Counted from the first letter of the stretch, positions 1 through 7,078 are shown. The stretch: DNA of 9,530 nucleotides from Rhodospirillaceae bacterium (GCA_002730675.1 PCAV01000039.1:1-9530), one strand, 5' to 3'. Made by a program: numbers and translations. Notes: a model not told the origin generated them from the sequence alone.

Positions 1-221
1 AATCTCTTAAATCCATTCTTTTGAAATCAGGTTTTAAAAATATTAATATTCAATATTATCAAAGATATAATTTTTCAAATCATTTAGGTTGGTTTTTAAA
101 AAGAAAACCTGGCGGTCATAACTTTTATAAAGAGATGGTAAGTGATAAATTAAATTTATCTTATTGTGAAAATCTAAAAAAATTGGGTCAAACTGATACC
201 TTAATTGCAATTGCAGAATAA
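1..221 (+). CDS. Class I SAM-dependent methyltransferase, C-terminal fragment (5' end outside window)
   Basis: The reading frame is open from the left edge (first full codon at position 3) and ends with TAA at 219-221, giving the last 72 residues. The run NHLGWFLKRKPGGHNFY, followed near the end by LGQTDTLIAIAE, matches from memory the C-terminal signature of small class I SAM methyltransferases in lipopolysaccharide and capsule loci (N-H-L-x-W-L-x-x-x-K-P-G-G-H, then G-x-T-D-T-L-I-A-I). The SAM-binding Rossmann part lies outside the window, so substrate and exact subfamily cannot be read. A TTG at 21 is internal, not a start. The stretch is much more AT-rich than the genes to its right, as is common for polysaccharide loci and consistent with separate ancestry. 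Its substrate is inferred to be a sugar or a polysaccharide precursor. Confidence 0.7.
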   Translation, partial: SLKSILLKSGFKNINIQYYQRYNFSNHLGWFLKRKPGGHNFYKEMVSDKLNLSYCENLKKLGQTDTLIAIAE

Positions 222-224
222 ATG

Positions 225-258
225 CAGTAAACCAAAGATCACAAAGTTTGGTAAACTG
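225..258 (+). terminator. Inverted repeat just after the methyltransferase stop, possible terminator
   Basis: Arms CAGTAAACCAAA (225-236) and TTTGGTAAACTG (247-258) are complementary except for an internal AA/AA mismatch, with a 10-nt loop. The repeat begins 3 nt after the methyltransferase stop codon. No T-tract follows on the + strand, so it is not a textbook intrinsic terminator; it may instead be a 3'-end stabilising hairpin. Confidence 0.35.
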
Positions 259-275
259 ACTGCTGTTGGGGTGAC

Positions 276-304
276 TTGCCATTAATTTTCTGCGACAATT
301 ACAT
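276..304 (+). promoter_or_regulatory. Possible sigma70-type promoter for the sugar aminotransferase
   Basis: A TTGCCA hexamer (276-281, 5 of 6 to consensus) is separated by 17 bp from TTACAT (299-304, 4 of 6). Transcription would begin about 10 nt before the ATG at 322, which is a short leader. It is a weak match in AT-rich DNA and could occur by chance. Confidence 0.25.
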
Positions 305-321
305 AAGTTCAGGTTTGCAAA

Positions 322-1458
322 ATGGAAACGGAATTGAAAAATAGATCAATAGAGGTTACCCGACCATATCTGCCTGAGCTTGAGGAATTTCTGCCATACC
401 TTGAAAAGATTTGGGAAAACAAATCTCTAACAAACAATGGCCCTTTTCACACTCAACTAGAGTCCGCTTTAGCAAGTTACTTGGACGTTCCGTACGTATC
501 TTTATTTTCAAATGGAACACTAGCCTTGGTATCAGCTCTGCAAGCGCTCAGAATTTCTGGCGAGGTAATCACCACTCCCTATTCATTTGTAGCCACTTCG
601 CATTCGTTACTATGGAATAGTATACGGCCCGTTTTTGTCGACATTGAACCTCACACTCTAAATATCAACCCAGAAAAAATAGAAGCGGCCATCACGCCTC
701 AGACGACAGCAATCTTACCTGTGCATTGTTATGGAAATCCATGCTCTGTCGGAGAAATCAAACGCATTGCCGACATAAATAATTTAAAGATAATTTATGA
801 CGCTGCACATGCCTTTGGCGTCAAAGATAAAAAAAGAAGCATACTAAACTATGGAGATATTTCTATACTCAGCTTCCATGCAACCAAGGTGTTCAATACA
901 TTCGAAGGTGGCGCCATTATCTGTCATGATAAAAACATGAAACGACGCATTGATAACCTTAAAAACTTTGGTTTTGTAGATGAAACAACCGTTGAAGTAG
1001 CCGGCATAAATGCCAAAATGAGCGAATTTAACGCCGCACTTGGATTACTACAACTCAAACACGTCGATGATGCTATCAATAAACGCAAGCTTATATTTGA
1101 AAGATATATTGATGCCTTAAGCTCCATAGTTGGCATTACCTATATTCCACAGATAGCTGCTAAGTCTAACTATTCCTACTTCCCTATTCTTGTTAACAAC
1201 AGTTTTGCTTTAAACCGGGATAATTTATACAAAAAGTTGAAAACGAATGGGATCAACGCACGTCGATATTTTTATCCGCTGATTACAGACTTTCCGATGT
1301 ATCGAGAGCACGCTTCCGCCAGAAAAGATAATCTCCCAGTAGCAAACACGAGTGCCAATAATGTTTTGTGTTTACCAATCTATCCGGAGCTAGAAAAAGA
1401 GGACCAAGAGCATATTATCAATACGATTCTATCTTGCGCTCAAACAGACTTTAATTAG
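322..1458 (+). CDS. DegT/DnrJ/EryC1/StrS-family sugar aminotransferase, VioA-like
   Basis: A complete 378-residue PLP-dependent aminotransferase of the family that transaminates 4-keto (or 3-keto) sugar nucleotides. The N-terminus (TRPYLPELEEF, then LTNNGPFHTQLE at about 36-47) resembles dTDP-4-keto-6-deoxyglucose 4-aminotransferases of VioA type. The expected family features are present: substrate loop SNGTLALVSAL (63-73), TPYSFVAT (85-92), cofactor-contacting D160 with H163 in IYDAAHAFG, and the Schiff-base lysine K189 in SFHATKVFNTFEGG. Length is normal for the family (about 370-390). ATG at 322 is chosen because the family N-terminal motif begins right after it; only a weak AGG (311-313) precedes it. 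The next gene starts 64 nt downstream on the same strand, suggesting co-transcription. Family membership is secure; the exact sugar (viosamine type versus another 4-amino sugar) is inference. Confidence 0.92.
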   Translation: METELKNRSIEVTRPYLPELEEFLPYLEKIWENKSLTNNGPFHTQLESALASYLDVPYVSLFSNGTLALVSALQALRISGEVITTPYSFVATSHSLLWNSIRPVFVDIEPHTLNINPEKIEAAITPQTTAILPVHCYGNPCSVGEIKRIADINNLKIIYDAAHAFGVKDKKRSILNYGDISILSFHATKVFNTFEGGAIICHDKNMKRRIDNLKNFGFVDETTVEVAGINAKMSEFNAALGLLQLKHVDDAINKRKLIFERYIDALSSIVGITYIPQIAAKSNYSYFPILVNNSFALNRDNLYKKLKTNGINARRYFYPLITDFPMYREHASARKDNLPVANTSANNVLCLPIYPELEKEDQEHIINTILSCAQTDFN

Positions 1459-1505
1459 ACCTAACACGGAATCATTTTTTTGAGTTTTGGAAATTAATTT
1501 ATGCC

Positions 1506-1511
1506 AAAGGA
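1506..1511 (+). promoter_or_regulatory. Ribosome binding site supporting the ATP-grasp start at 1523
   Basis: AAAGGA lies 11 nt before ATG 1523. No comparable site precedes the in-frame upstream TTG at 1487, so the ATG is preferred, although the spacing is a little long. Confidence 0.5.
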
Positions 1512-1522
1512 TAAATATTATC

Positions 1523-2674
1523 ATGGCCAAAGTACTATTAGTTGACACAAACTTTTCGTCAGCGCCAATTTACTCTGTGCTACAAGACCTTGGACATGAT
1601 GTGCATGTAGTTGGCAGCAATCCAATTGATGCTCTTGCTAAATCTGCAAATAATTTTTGGAATATAGATTACTCTGACACAACGGCCCTTTACGATTTAA
1701 TAGAAAGAGAGAACTTCGACTATCTAGTTCCGGGTTGCACGGATCGTTCTTATAAATCTTGTGCTTTTGTCAATCGTGGACGTTTTCCCGGTATTGAAAC
1801 TCCAGCTATAGAAGACGAGATACATAATAAACAAAAATTTAGGACGATCGCGGAAAAACTGAACCTTCCGATACCAGAAACGCAAAACATTAACAACAAT
1901 AGATTGGATTATCCAGTTATTATAAAACCGGTTGATTCCTACAGTGGAAAAGGTATCACTGTGTTAAGAAGCCATAACCAACAAACATTTGATAACGCCA
2001 TTGAACTTGCCAAAAAAACATCCCTAACAAAAGAATATATCGTGGAAAGATTCATCGATGGTGATTTATATAGTCATAATGCTTTTTTAAAAAATCAGAC
2101 TGCTATTAAAAACTTTTTTGTAAAAGAAAACTCCACTGCTAACAGTTTTGTTGTTGATACAAGCAGAGTGATTTTCAATCCACCATCTGGGATGCAACAA
2201 CAAATCATCGATGCTGTCGAAAAATTAGCCCAATATCTAAATCTCAAGGATGGTTTAATACATTCACAATTTATTTGGGATGGAACTAAAGCATACCTAA
2301 TTGATAGAAAAAGGGCAATCGCTGGAGACCTTTATAGTCGACTAATCGAATTGAGCACTGGATATCCATTCGTTGAAAACTACGTCCGGCCATTTTTAGG
2401 TATGTCATACAGAGATGCAGAAAATCCCGATATTAGAGTGCCAATAATGCGTCACACTGTATCCGTCTCAAAAGACCAAAACTTTAATCACATTCACTAC
2501 AAAAAAAGTTTATTTTTAGAAAGTTGGGTAGCCCTGAGCTCGGTGGGCGATCAGCTTAAACCGAGTCCGGATAGTCGTGTTGGCATTCTATTCGCCAGAG
2601 CTAAGTCGCAAGCAGAGCTTCTTACTTTATATGAAGCCACAATCCGACGACAATTATATGATGTAGTCGATTAG
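1523..2674 (+). CDS. ATP-grasp domain ligase associated with the amino-sugar locus
   Basis: A 383-residue protein with a pre-ATP-grasp Rossmann-like N-terminus (MAKVLLVDTN, about 1-95, including DYLVPGCTDRSY) followed by an ATP-grasp fold. ATP-binding K135 sits in YPVIIKPVD, the glycine-rich loop is SYSGKGITV (139-147), and VERFIDG (174-180) is the usual adenine-side strand. The metal-binding strand reads AYLIDRKRAIAGD (257-269): D261 and K263 occupy places usually held by Glu and Asn, so metal coordination may be atypical. Known relatives use ATP to join a carboxylate, as an acyl phosphate, to an amine or similar nucleophile. Next to a sugar aminotransferase, a reasonable inference is attachment of an amino or hydroxy acid to a sugar amine, but the substrate cannot be read from sequence. 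An in-frame TTG at 1487 would add 12 residues that do not look like the family start. Confidence 0.85.
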   Translation: MAKVLLVDTNFSSAPIYSVLQDLGHDVHVVGSNPIDALAKSANNFWNIDYSDTTALYDLIERENFDYLVPGCTDRSYKSCAFVNRGRFPGIETPAIEDEIHNKQKFRTIAEKLNLPIPETQNINNNRLDYPVIIKPVDSYSGKGITVLRSHNQQTFDNAIELAKKTSLTKEYIVERFIDGDLYSHNAFLKNQTAIKNFFVKENSTANSFVVDTSRVIFNPPSGMQQQIIDAVEKLAQYLNLKDGLIHSQFIWDGTKAYLIDRKRAIAGDLYSRLIELSTGYPFVENYVRPFLGMSYRDAENPDIRVPIMRHTVSVSKDQNFNHIHYKKSLFLESWVALSSVGDQLKPSPDSRVGILFARAKSQAELLTLYEATIRRQLYDVVD

Positions 2675-2750
2675 GCACGTTCATAAAACCGCACGTAATC
2701 TAATTAGACGTAAATCTGCCGTTATCAATTAATTTTTTAATTTCGTACTT

Positions 2751-2770
2751 TATAACTTTAAACGGTTATA
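2751..2770. terminator. Small AT-rich inverted repeat between convergent genes
   Basis: The 114-nt gap between the convergent ATP-grasp and monooxygenase genes contains TATAAC (2751-2756) and GTTATA (2765-2770) around an 8-nt loop, and an AATTAA/TTAATT palindrome with a T-run at about 2727-2742. Either could help end transcription, but stems are short and GC-poor, so this is a weak call. Confidence 0.2.
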
Positions 2771-2788
2771 ATAGCCTTCGTGATAAAG

Positions 2789-4429
2789 TTAATTGCAACT
2801 AAGCGTCTTGTAGCCTCCTGATGCTATTTTGTCGCAGTGATCTCTAAAGGCAGGATGACCGCCACTGTAACGCATAATCCTGGGTACCTTTTTCCCTTCC
2901 ACATTATTGTTGACACCAGTCATCCAGGACCCAATTTCGTTCATCAACAGGTCTTCCCCTAACCCTAAAACATAATCTGTCCAATCGCGAACTCCCTCCG
3001 AAGTAGCTGCGACCCGAGTAAAGTCTTTCTCCATAGCATGCCTAATTACTCCAGTAATCCACTCAACACTATACTCAGCCGTGCGCGTGTAATTACCGAG
3101 CCCCGAGTGTGGCCCCATCGCCATAAACATATTAGGGAACCCTTGAACCAAAAAACCTAAATATGTTTGTGGTCCATCTTTCCAGACTTCTTTCAGCTTA
3201 GCACCTTGCTCGCCTTCGATATCAATTCTTTCGAAAGTGCCTGTGATTGCGTCGAAGCCAGTCGCATAAATGATTATATCAAAGTGACGCTCCTGATCAC
3301 TAGTCAAGATACCGTTTTCTGTAACGCGCTCAATCGGCGTATCGTTAATATCGACAAGCTCAACGTTACTTTGGTTGTAGACTTCATAGTAGTGGGTTTC
3401 CAGTGGAACACGTCGCGTTCCAAACCCATGATTTTTTGGGATCAGTTTTTCCGCCGTTACTGGGTCCTTTACACGCTGTCTGATTTTACTTGCGATAAAC
3501 TCACTCGCCAAATCATTGGCTTCCCTATCCACAAGCATATCGTCAAAATTACCTTGCCAAATACCAAATCCTGGACTTGCATACAATTTTTCCCAAAATT
3601 CCTGTCTGTCCTCTGGAGAGGTCTCCAAAGTTTTTCTGGGATCAGTTGAGTGTATATAACACCCAGGAGTTTCTTTGCATCTTTCTAAAATTTCGGGATA
3701 ACGTGCTCGTATATCTTGCATCTCGTCTTTGGAAATTTTTCCGTTATTTAGAGGCGCACACCAGTTAGGATTTCTCTGATATACAGATAATTGGCCGGCA
3801 TCCTTCGCTATTTCCTGTATCGCCTGTATGGCTGTTGCTCCAGTTCCTATTATCGCTACATTCTTGCCGGTGAAATCAATTTCTTCTTTTGGCCAGTGAT
3901 AGGTATGGAAAGACTGGCCTTTAAATTGAGGAATACCCTCAATATTAGGCATAACTGGCGCCGACAAAATTCCTATTGCCGTTATCAAAAATCGTGTAGT
4001 AACTTTCTCCTTTGTATCCAAAATAATATCCCAGAAGCCGTCAACTTCCTGATATTTTGCAGCAGTAACGGTAGTATTAAATTGGATATCCTCCCGCAAA
4101 TTAAATTTATCCGCTACGTAATTGAGATAGCGTTCGTTTTCTGGTTGCGAGGAAAAATGCTCTTGCCAATCCCATTCGTCCATAAGCTCTTTAGAAAATG
4201 AATATCCATAGGTCCAACTTTCCGAGTCGAACCTCGCCCCAGGATAGCGGTTCCAATACCAAGTGCCACCAACACCGCTTCCTGCTTCATAGGATTTTAC
4301 TCTTAATCCCAACTCGCGCATACAGTGTAACTGATAAAGACCTGCAACACCGGCACCGATAATAATAACATCGTAGTCCAACTGTTTATTGTTATTCTGA
4401 CTGCAGTTAGACGTCCCATTGACGCTCAT
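2789..4429 (-). CDS. Flavin-containing Baeyer-Villiger monooxygenase (type I)
   Basis: A complete 546-residue class B flavoprotein monooxygenase; such enzymes use FAD, NADPH and O2 to insert oxygen next to a ketone, forming an ester or lactone. The FAD Rossmann motif is GAGVAG (25-30), followed by GVGGTWYWNRYPGARFDSES (52-71). The type I Baeyer-Villiger fingerprint F-x-G-x-x-x-H-T-x-x-W-P is intact as FKGQSFHTYHWP (169-180). The NADPH Rossmann motif is GTGATA (195-200), the arginine pair R339-R340 in GFGTRRVPLETHYYE falls where the catalytic Arg lies in known members, and IYATGFD (387-393) is the C-terminal ATG motif. Length matches phenylacetone/cyclohexanone monooxygenases. A GGGGGG stretch (4438-4443) lies 8 nt before the ATG. 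Natural substrate (cyclic, aromatic or linear ketone, or steroid) is not predictable. It is transcribed alone, divergently from the small membrane protein. Confidence 0.93.
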   Translation of the reverse strand: MSVNGTSNCSQNNNKQLDYDVIIIGAGVAGLYQLHCMRELGLRVKSYEAGSGVGGTWYWNRYPGARFDSESWTYGYSFSKELMDEWDWQEHFSSQPENERYLNYVADKFNLREDIQFNTTVTAAKYQEVDGFWDIILDTKEKVTTRFLITAIGILSAPVMPNIEGIPQFKGQSFHTYHWPKEEIDFTGKNVAIIGTGATAIQAIQEIAKDAGQLSVYQRNPNWCAPLNNGKISKDEMQDIRARYPEILERCKETPGCYIHSTDPRKTLETSPEDRQEFWEKLYASPGFGIWQGNFDDMLVDREANDLASEFIASKIRQRVKDPVTAEKLIPKNHGFGTRRVPLETHYYEVYNQSNVELVDINDTPIERVTENGILTSDQERHFDIIIYATGFDAITGTFERIDIEGEQGAKLKEVWKDGPQTYLGFLVQGFPNMFMAMGPHSGLGNYTRTAEYSVEWITGVIRHAMEKDFTRVAATSEGVRDWTDYVLGLGEDLLMNEIGSWMTGVNNNVEGKKVPRIMRYSGGHPAFRDHCDKIASGGYKTLSCN

Positions 4430-4521
4430 CCGCTGATCCCCCCAAAACCTAAAAACTATACGTTTGCCTCTGCTCTAAAGCATGGAACTCATTCACCAAG
4501 ACTGTAAAACTATTACTTTAA

Positions 4522-4550
4522 TTTATACCGTAGATTTTTTTTACTCTCAA
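4522..4550 (-). promoter_or_regulatory. Sigma70-type promoter for the Baeyer-Villiger monooxygenase
   Basis: On the - strand, TTGAGA (-35, 4545-4550, 5 of 6 to consensus) is followed by exactly 17 bp and TATAAA (-10, 4522-4527, 5 of 6). Transcription would begin near 4514, leaving an untranslated leader of about 85 nt before the ATG at 4429. This is the best promoter match seen in the window. Confidence 0.5.
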
Positions 4551-4631
4551 TAATATTTGATTTATTCGAGAGAAATTTTGAAATCGTAATATATCTTTGG
4601 ATTTGCTCAGGCTTTATTAAAATTTCGTAAT

Positions 4632-4660
4632 TTGCACTTTACACATAATTATGTTACTAA
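4632..4660 (+). promoter_or_regulatory. Possible promoter for the small membrane protein
   Basis: TTGCAC (4632-4637, 5 of 6 to the -35 consensus), a 17-bp spacer, then TACTAA (4655-4660, 4 of 6 to the -10 consensus). It would give a leader of about 35 nt before ATG 4701. The rest of the 262-bp divergent region (4430-4691) is very AT-rich and shows no gene. Confidence 0.3.
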
Positions 4661-4700
4661 GGGATAGGGTTAAAAACCATAAATAAGTTACGTGATAACA

Positions 4701-5105
4701 ATGGGACTACTCCGTATTGTTTCGACAGTTCTATTATTGTTCCTAGCGGTCTACTCAGTGTTAGCCGCCTTAGGCGCATTTGCCGGTATAACAATATATT
4801 TTCCGTTTCATGTCTCAACTGCTGAATCAATTCCCTACCACCGTTGGCAATCGGTGCGAGTAGCTGTTTTATTGGCTTTTGCCTATTTCACACTGCTTCA
4901 TATATTTCGTGGAACAAAGGCATTATATCCCATAAAATTTCTCGAGATATTCATTAAAATTCTTACGATTACAGGAATTATCCTCTTCTACCGTACGAAC
5001 ATGCTTGCTACCGATTATGGTATTATATTATTCTTTGTTGCCTGCTCGGCGATCCTGCATGTTTCAGCAAGACCAAGATTAAGGAAATATTTTTCGAGAA
5101 AGTAA
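4701..5105 (+). CDS. Small four-helix integral membrane protein of unknown function
   Basis: I do not recognise this 134-residue protein (137 if the GTG at 4692 is used). It reads as four hydrophobic helices: about residues 2-30 (GLLRIVSTVLLLFLAVYSVL, then an Ala/Gly-rich end), 54-69 (VAVLLAFAYFTLLHIF), 79-97 (IKFLEIFIKILTITGIILF) and 107-121 (GIILFFVACSAILHV). A short hydrophilic loop with H-R-W lies after helix 1, and the tail is basic (RPRLRKYFSRK), which suggests a cytoplasmic C-terminus by the positive-inside rule. There is no signal-peptidase-like site or catalytic motif. Neither start has a clear Shine-Dalgarno; ATG 4701 is preferred by codon type only. It is divergent from the monooxygenase and followed by a convergent gene, so it is probably a single-gene unit. 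Consistent hydrophobic periodicity supports a real protein. Confidence 0.7.
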   Translation: MGLLRIVSTVLLLFLAVYSVLAALGAFAGITIYFPFHVSTAESIPYHRWQSVRVAVLLAFAYFTLLHIFRGTKALYPIKFLEIFIKILTITGIILFYRTNMLATDYGIILFFVACSAILHVSARPRLRKYFSRK

Positions 5106-5233
5106 AGGCCCCTGTGCCCCAGCATTTTTCGACCTAAAAATTCTTTGGTGCCAATTTAGATATCTTCGCGCTGTCCGATCTAAACATCTTGAGCCTGGAC
5201 CTTCATTTTCTGCATTTTTTCATTTACTTACTA

Positions 5234-5362
5234 ATCAGTTATGGAATTGACGGGACGCTCGATCATAATCGCTCGTAGAACGGGCATTTCAATTGCCTCT
5301 CGCGTTAATCGAGTTTCATTTACAAATTCTTTAGTAATAATAGCAGCGGACGGTATACCTCT
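5234..5362 (-). pseudogene. Remnant of a UGSC-family protein gene (C-terminal part)
   Basis: On the - strand, 41 nt after the stop of the nitronate monooxygenase-like gene, a 43-codon stop-to-stop frame begins RGIPSAAIITKEFVN and ends IERPVNSITD. It has no start codon at its head. From memory this follows the C-terminal half of UGSC-type proteins (E-R-x-G-I-P-T-V..I-T-x-x-F, then L-P.....P-H-P-V-x-x-L). After two in-frame stops (TAG at 5231-5233, then TAA) the same frame continues about 15 codons (VNEKMQKMKVQAQDV), compatible with the family's charged tail. Upstream, a neighbouring frame gives NKVER just before the RGIP start, as expected after a frameshift. The N-terminal half, with the family's Cys/Sec-containing region, is missing. 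The reading is therefore a decayed remnant; family assignment is from memory and moderate. Confidence 0.45.
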
Positions 5363-5405
5363 CTACTTTATTCCGCTGATTTCCGTCCACTGAAAACGCC
5401 TTAGC

Positions 5406-6542
5406 TTATTTCAAAGTTTTAGATAGGCGATCAACTGCCTCAACATAATCTTCCATAAATTCATAAACAATCGTTTTTACAGACTTTTCTTCATTCATCA
5501 AGCCGACTGCCTGTCCTACGTAGTAGGTCGACAGTGCCGCCGCACCCTCGTGACCAGCTGATGCTTTTCTATCAATTTTATCCATCGCGGGACGCGCAAG
5601 CACTCCTTGCAAAGGCATCTCCATAGGCTTCAACGCATTTGGAGATGCCCAAGCATCTGTCCAAGCAGACTGAAGTTGCCGGGTTGGTTTACCTGTTCTG
5701 CTTCTAGAACGTACTGTATTCCGAGCATTTGCCTCTAACATTTTCTTTTTTACGGTTGGTGTTGTCTCCGCTTCGGGCGTAGTTAACCAAACTGAGCCAC
5801 ACCATACACCTGCTGCGCCCATAGCCATACAAGCTGCCATCTGCCCCCCCGTTGCTATGCCACCAGCGGCAAGTATAAATATGTCTTGGTTGGACTTTAC
5901 AGAGTCAATTACATCGGGGACAACGACCATAGTAGAAATTTCACCGCAGTGCCCACCCGCTTCCGCACCTGAAACAACAAGAATATCAACGCCTGCAGCA
6001 ACATGTTTTACGGCGTGTTCCCGAGCTCCAGTTAAAGCACCAACCAATATATTTTTATCTCGACACTTTTCAACAACCGATTTTGGAGGAACACCAAGAG
6101 CGTTGACAAATAACGTTATGGGATGTCTAAATGCCACTTCTAAAAGCTTGTTGGCGCCCGCTTCGCGCATATTATGAGTATAATCAATTCCATACTTCCC
6201 CGACCATAAGTCACCGGTTTCTAAGTCATGGGCCTCAAGGATATTGTCCACGAAGTTATAATACTCTTTTGGTATTAATGCTTTCAGATCATCGGACGTT
6301 TGGCTATTTTCGTTTTTATGATCCATTCTGCTAGGGATTAACAAATCTATGCCATACGGCTTTCCATCTATATTTTCATCTATCCATTTCAATTCCTGTT
6401 CTAGATTTTCAGGCGCCAAACCGACGGCTCCTAAAACGCCAAAACCTCCAGCTTTAGAAACTTCCACAACTACATTACGACAATGACTAAATGCAAAAAG
6501 TGGAAATTCAATACCAAGTTTTTCGCACAAACGAGACTTCAT
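5406..6542 (-). CDS. Nitronate monooxygenase (2-nitropropane dioxygenase) family FMN enzyme
   Basis: A complete 378-residue TIM-barrel flavoprotein of the NMO/NPD family, which oxidises alkyl nitronates (for example propionate 3-nitronate) using FMN and O2; some members have other, unknown oxidations. The N-terminal strand and loop are IEFPLFAFSHCRNVVVEVSK (11-30) followed by AGGFGVLGA. VSGAEAGGHCGE (190-201) carries the family His, H198. AAGGIATGGQMAACMAMGA (225-243) followed by GVWCGSVWL is the FMN-phosphate region. An insert of about 70 residues (about 70-140) and the C-terminal helices make it longer than the shortest members (about 320). The Shine-Dalgarno GGAG (6550-6553 on the - strand) sits 7 nt before the ATG, which fixes the start. 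A 19-bp palindrome lies just upstream. The family assignment is firm, the natural substrate is not; many genomic NMO-like proteins are not tested. Confidence 0.88.
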   Translation of the reverse strand: MKSRLCEKLGIEFPLFAFSHCRNVVVEVSKAGGFGVLGAVGLAPENLEQELKWIDENIDGKPYGIDLLIPSRMDHKNENSQTSDDLKALIPKEYYNFVDNILEAHDLETGDLWSGKYGIDYTHNMREAGANKLLEVAFRHPITLFVNALGVPPKSVVEKCRDKNILVGALTGAREHAVKHVAAGVDILVVSGAEAGGHCGEISTMVVVPDVIDSVKSNQDIFILAAGGIATGGQMAACMAMGAAGVWCGSVWLTTPEAETTPTVKKKMLEANARNTVRSRSRTGKPTRQLQSAWTDAWASPNALKPMEMPLQGVLARPAMDKIDRKASAGHEGAAALSTYYVGQAVGLMNEEKSVKTIVYEFMEDYVEAVDRLSKTLK

Positions 6543-6566
6543 ATCCCATCTCCAAACAAGAAATTG

Positions 6567-6585
6567 TTTCCAAACTTATTGGAAA
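6567..6585. promoter_or_regulatory. Perfect 7+7 palindrome upstream of the nitronate monooxygenase-like gene, possible operator
   Basis: TTTCCAA (6567-6573) and TTGGAAA (6579-6585) are perfect inverted repeats around a 5-nt centre, 24 nt upstream of the ATG. The spacing also fits the T-N11-A layout bound by LysR-type regulators. It could equally be a small leader hairpin. No regulator gene is present in the window. Confidence 0.3.
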
Positions 6586-7078
6586 TTCAAGCAACAGTTT
6601 ATCGTCTTATCTGCTCGGATAAAGAAACATCAAACCAAAATTAATCTTATCATAGCTATAATCATAGTTTTTAAAAGGCACGCCGTCACGGTTGCCATAT
6701 TAAGACCGCAGCTTGTTTTTAAATCGAGGTTTAAGATGAGTTTTCAATAGCTGAATGAGGAAAATTAGTTGTAAATATTAGAACCCAAAAGATAGGATAT
6801 ATTCCGGGTGACATGGTCACTATAGATGTCAGAAAAATTTTTGATTAAAATGGAAGTAGCTGATAACGAGGGTCAGCGAAGACAACAAAACCAACGCTCT
6901 CAAAAACCGCAGTTTGAGGTAAGATACGGTCACATGTTTTCCGAGCACATTGAGCAAGCACCAGAGGGTTGTGACTCTGACTTTTAAGAAACCGATTATG
7001 GAGTAACTGTTAATGAACCTGATATCTTCTAAAATCTGCTTGGTTTAACCCTTTTCAATAATTTACCCACTAATAAGC

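Noticed and set aside
43..282. A - strand 79-codon open frame across the methyltransferase tail
   Set aside because: The + strand carries a clear family signature here; the antisense frame shows no motif and arises from the AT-rich bias.
3167..4201. Several + strand open frames of 63-160 codons inside the monooxygenase gene
   Set aside because: They lie antisense to a gene with intact family motifs along its whole length, have no Shine-Dalgarno and show no recognisable domain; they are shadows.
5106..5140. GC-rich patch after the small membrane protein, considered as an intrinsic terminator
   Set aside because: The GGCCCC/GCCCC runs are on the same strand and cannot pair with each other; no stem of useful length forms.
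5857..6334. Two + strand open frames within the nitronate monooxygenase-like gene
   Set aside because: They are antisense to the conserved FMN-binding and middle region of a complete gene; composition reflects the codons of the opposite strand.
6838..7050. A - strand 67-codon stop-to-stop frame with a hydrophobic stretch (LVLLSSLTLVISYF)
   Set aside because: It has no ATG or well-placed alternative start and no ribosome binding site, and overlaps + strand frames that are no better; not supportable as a gene.
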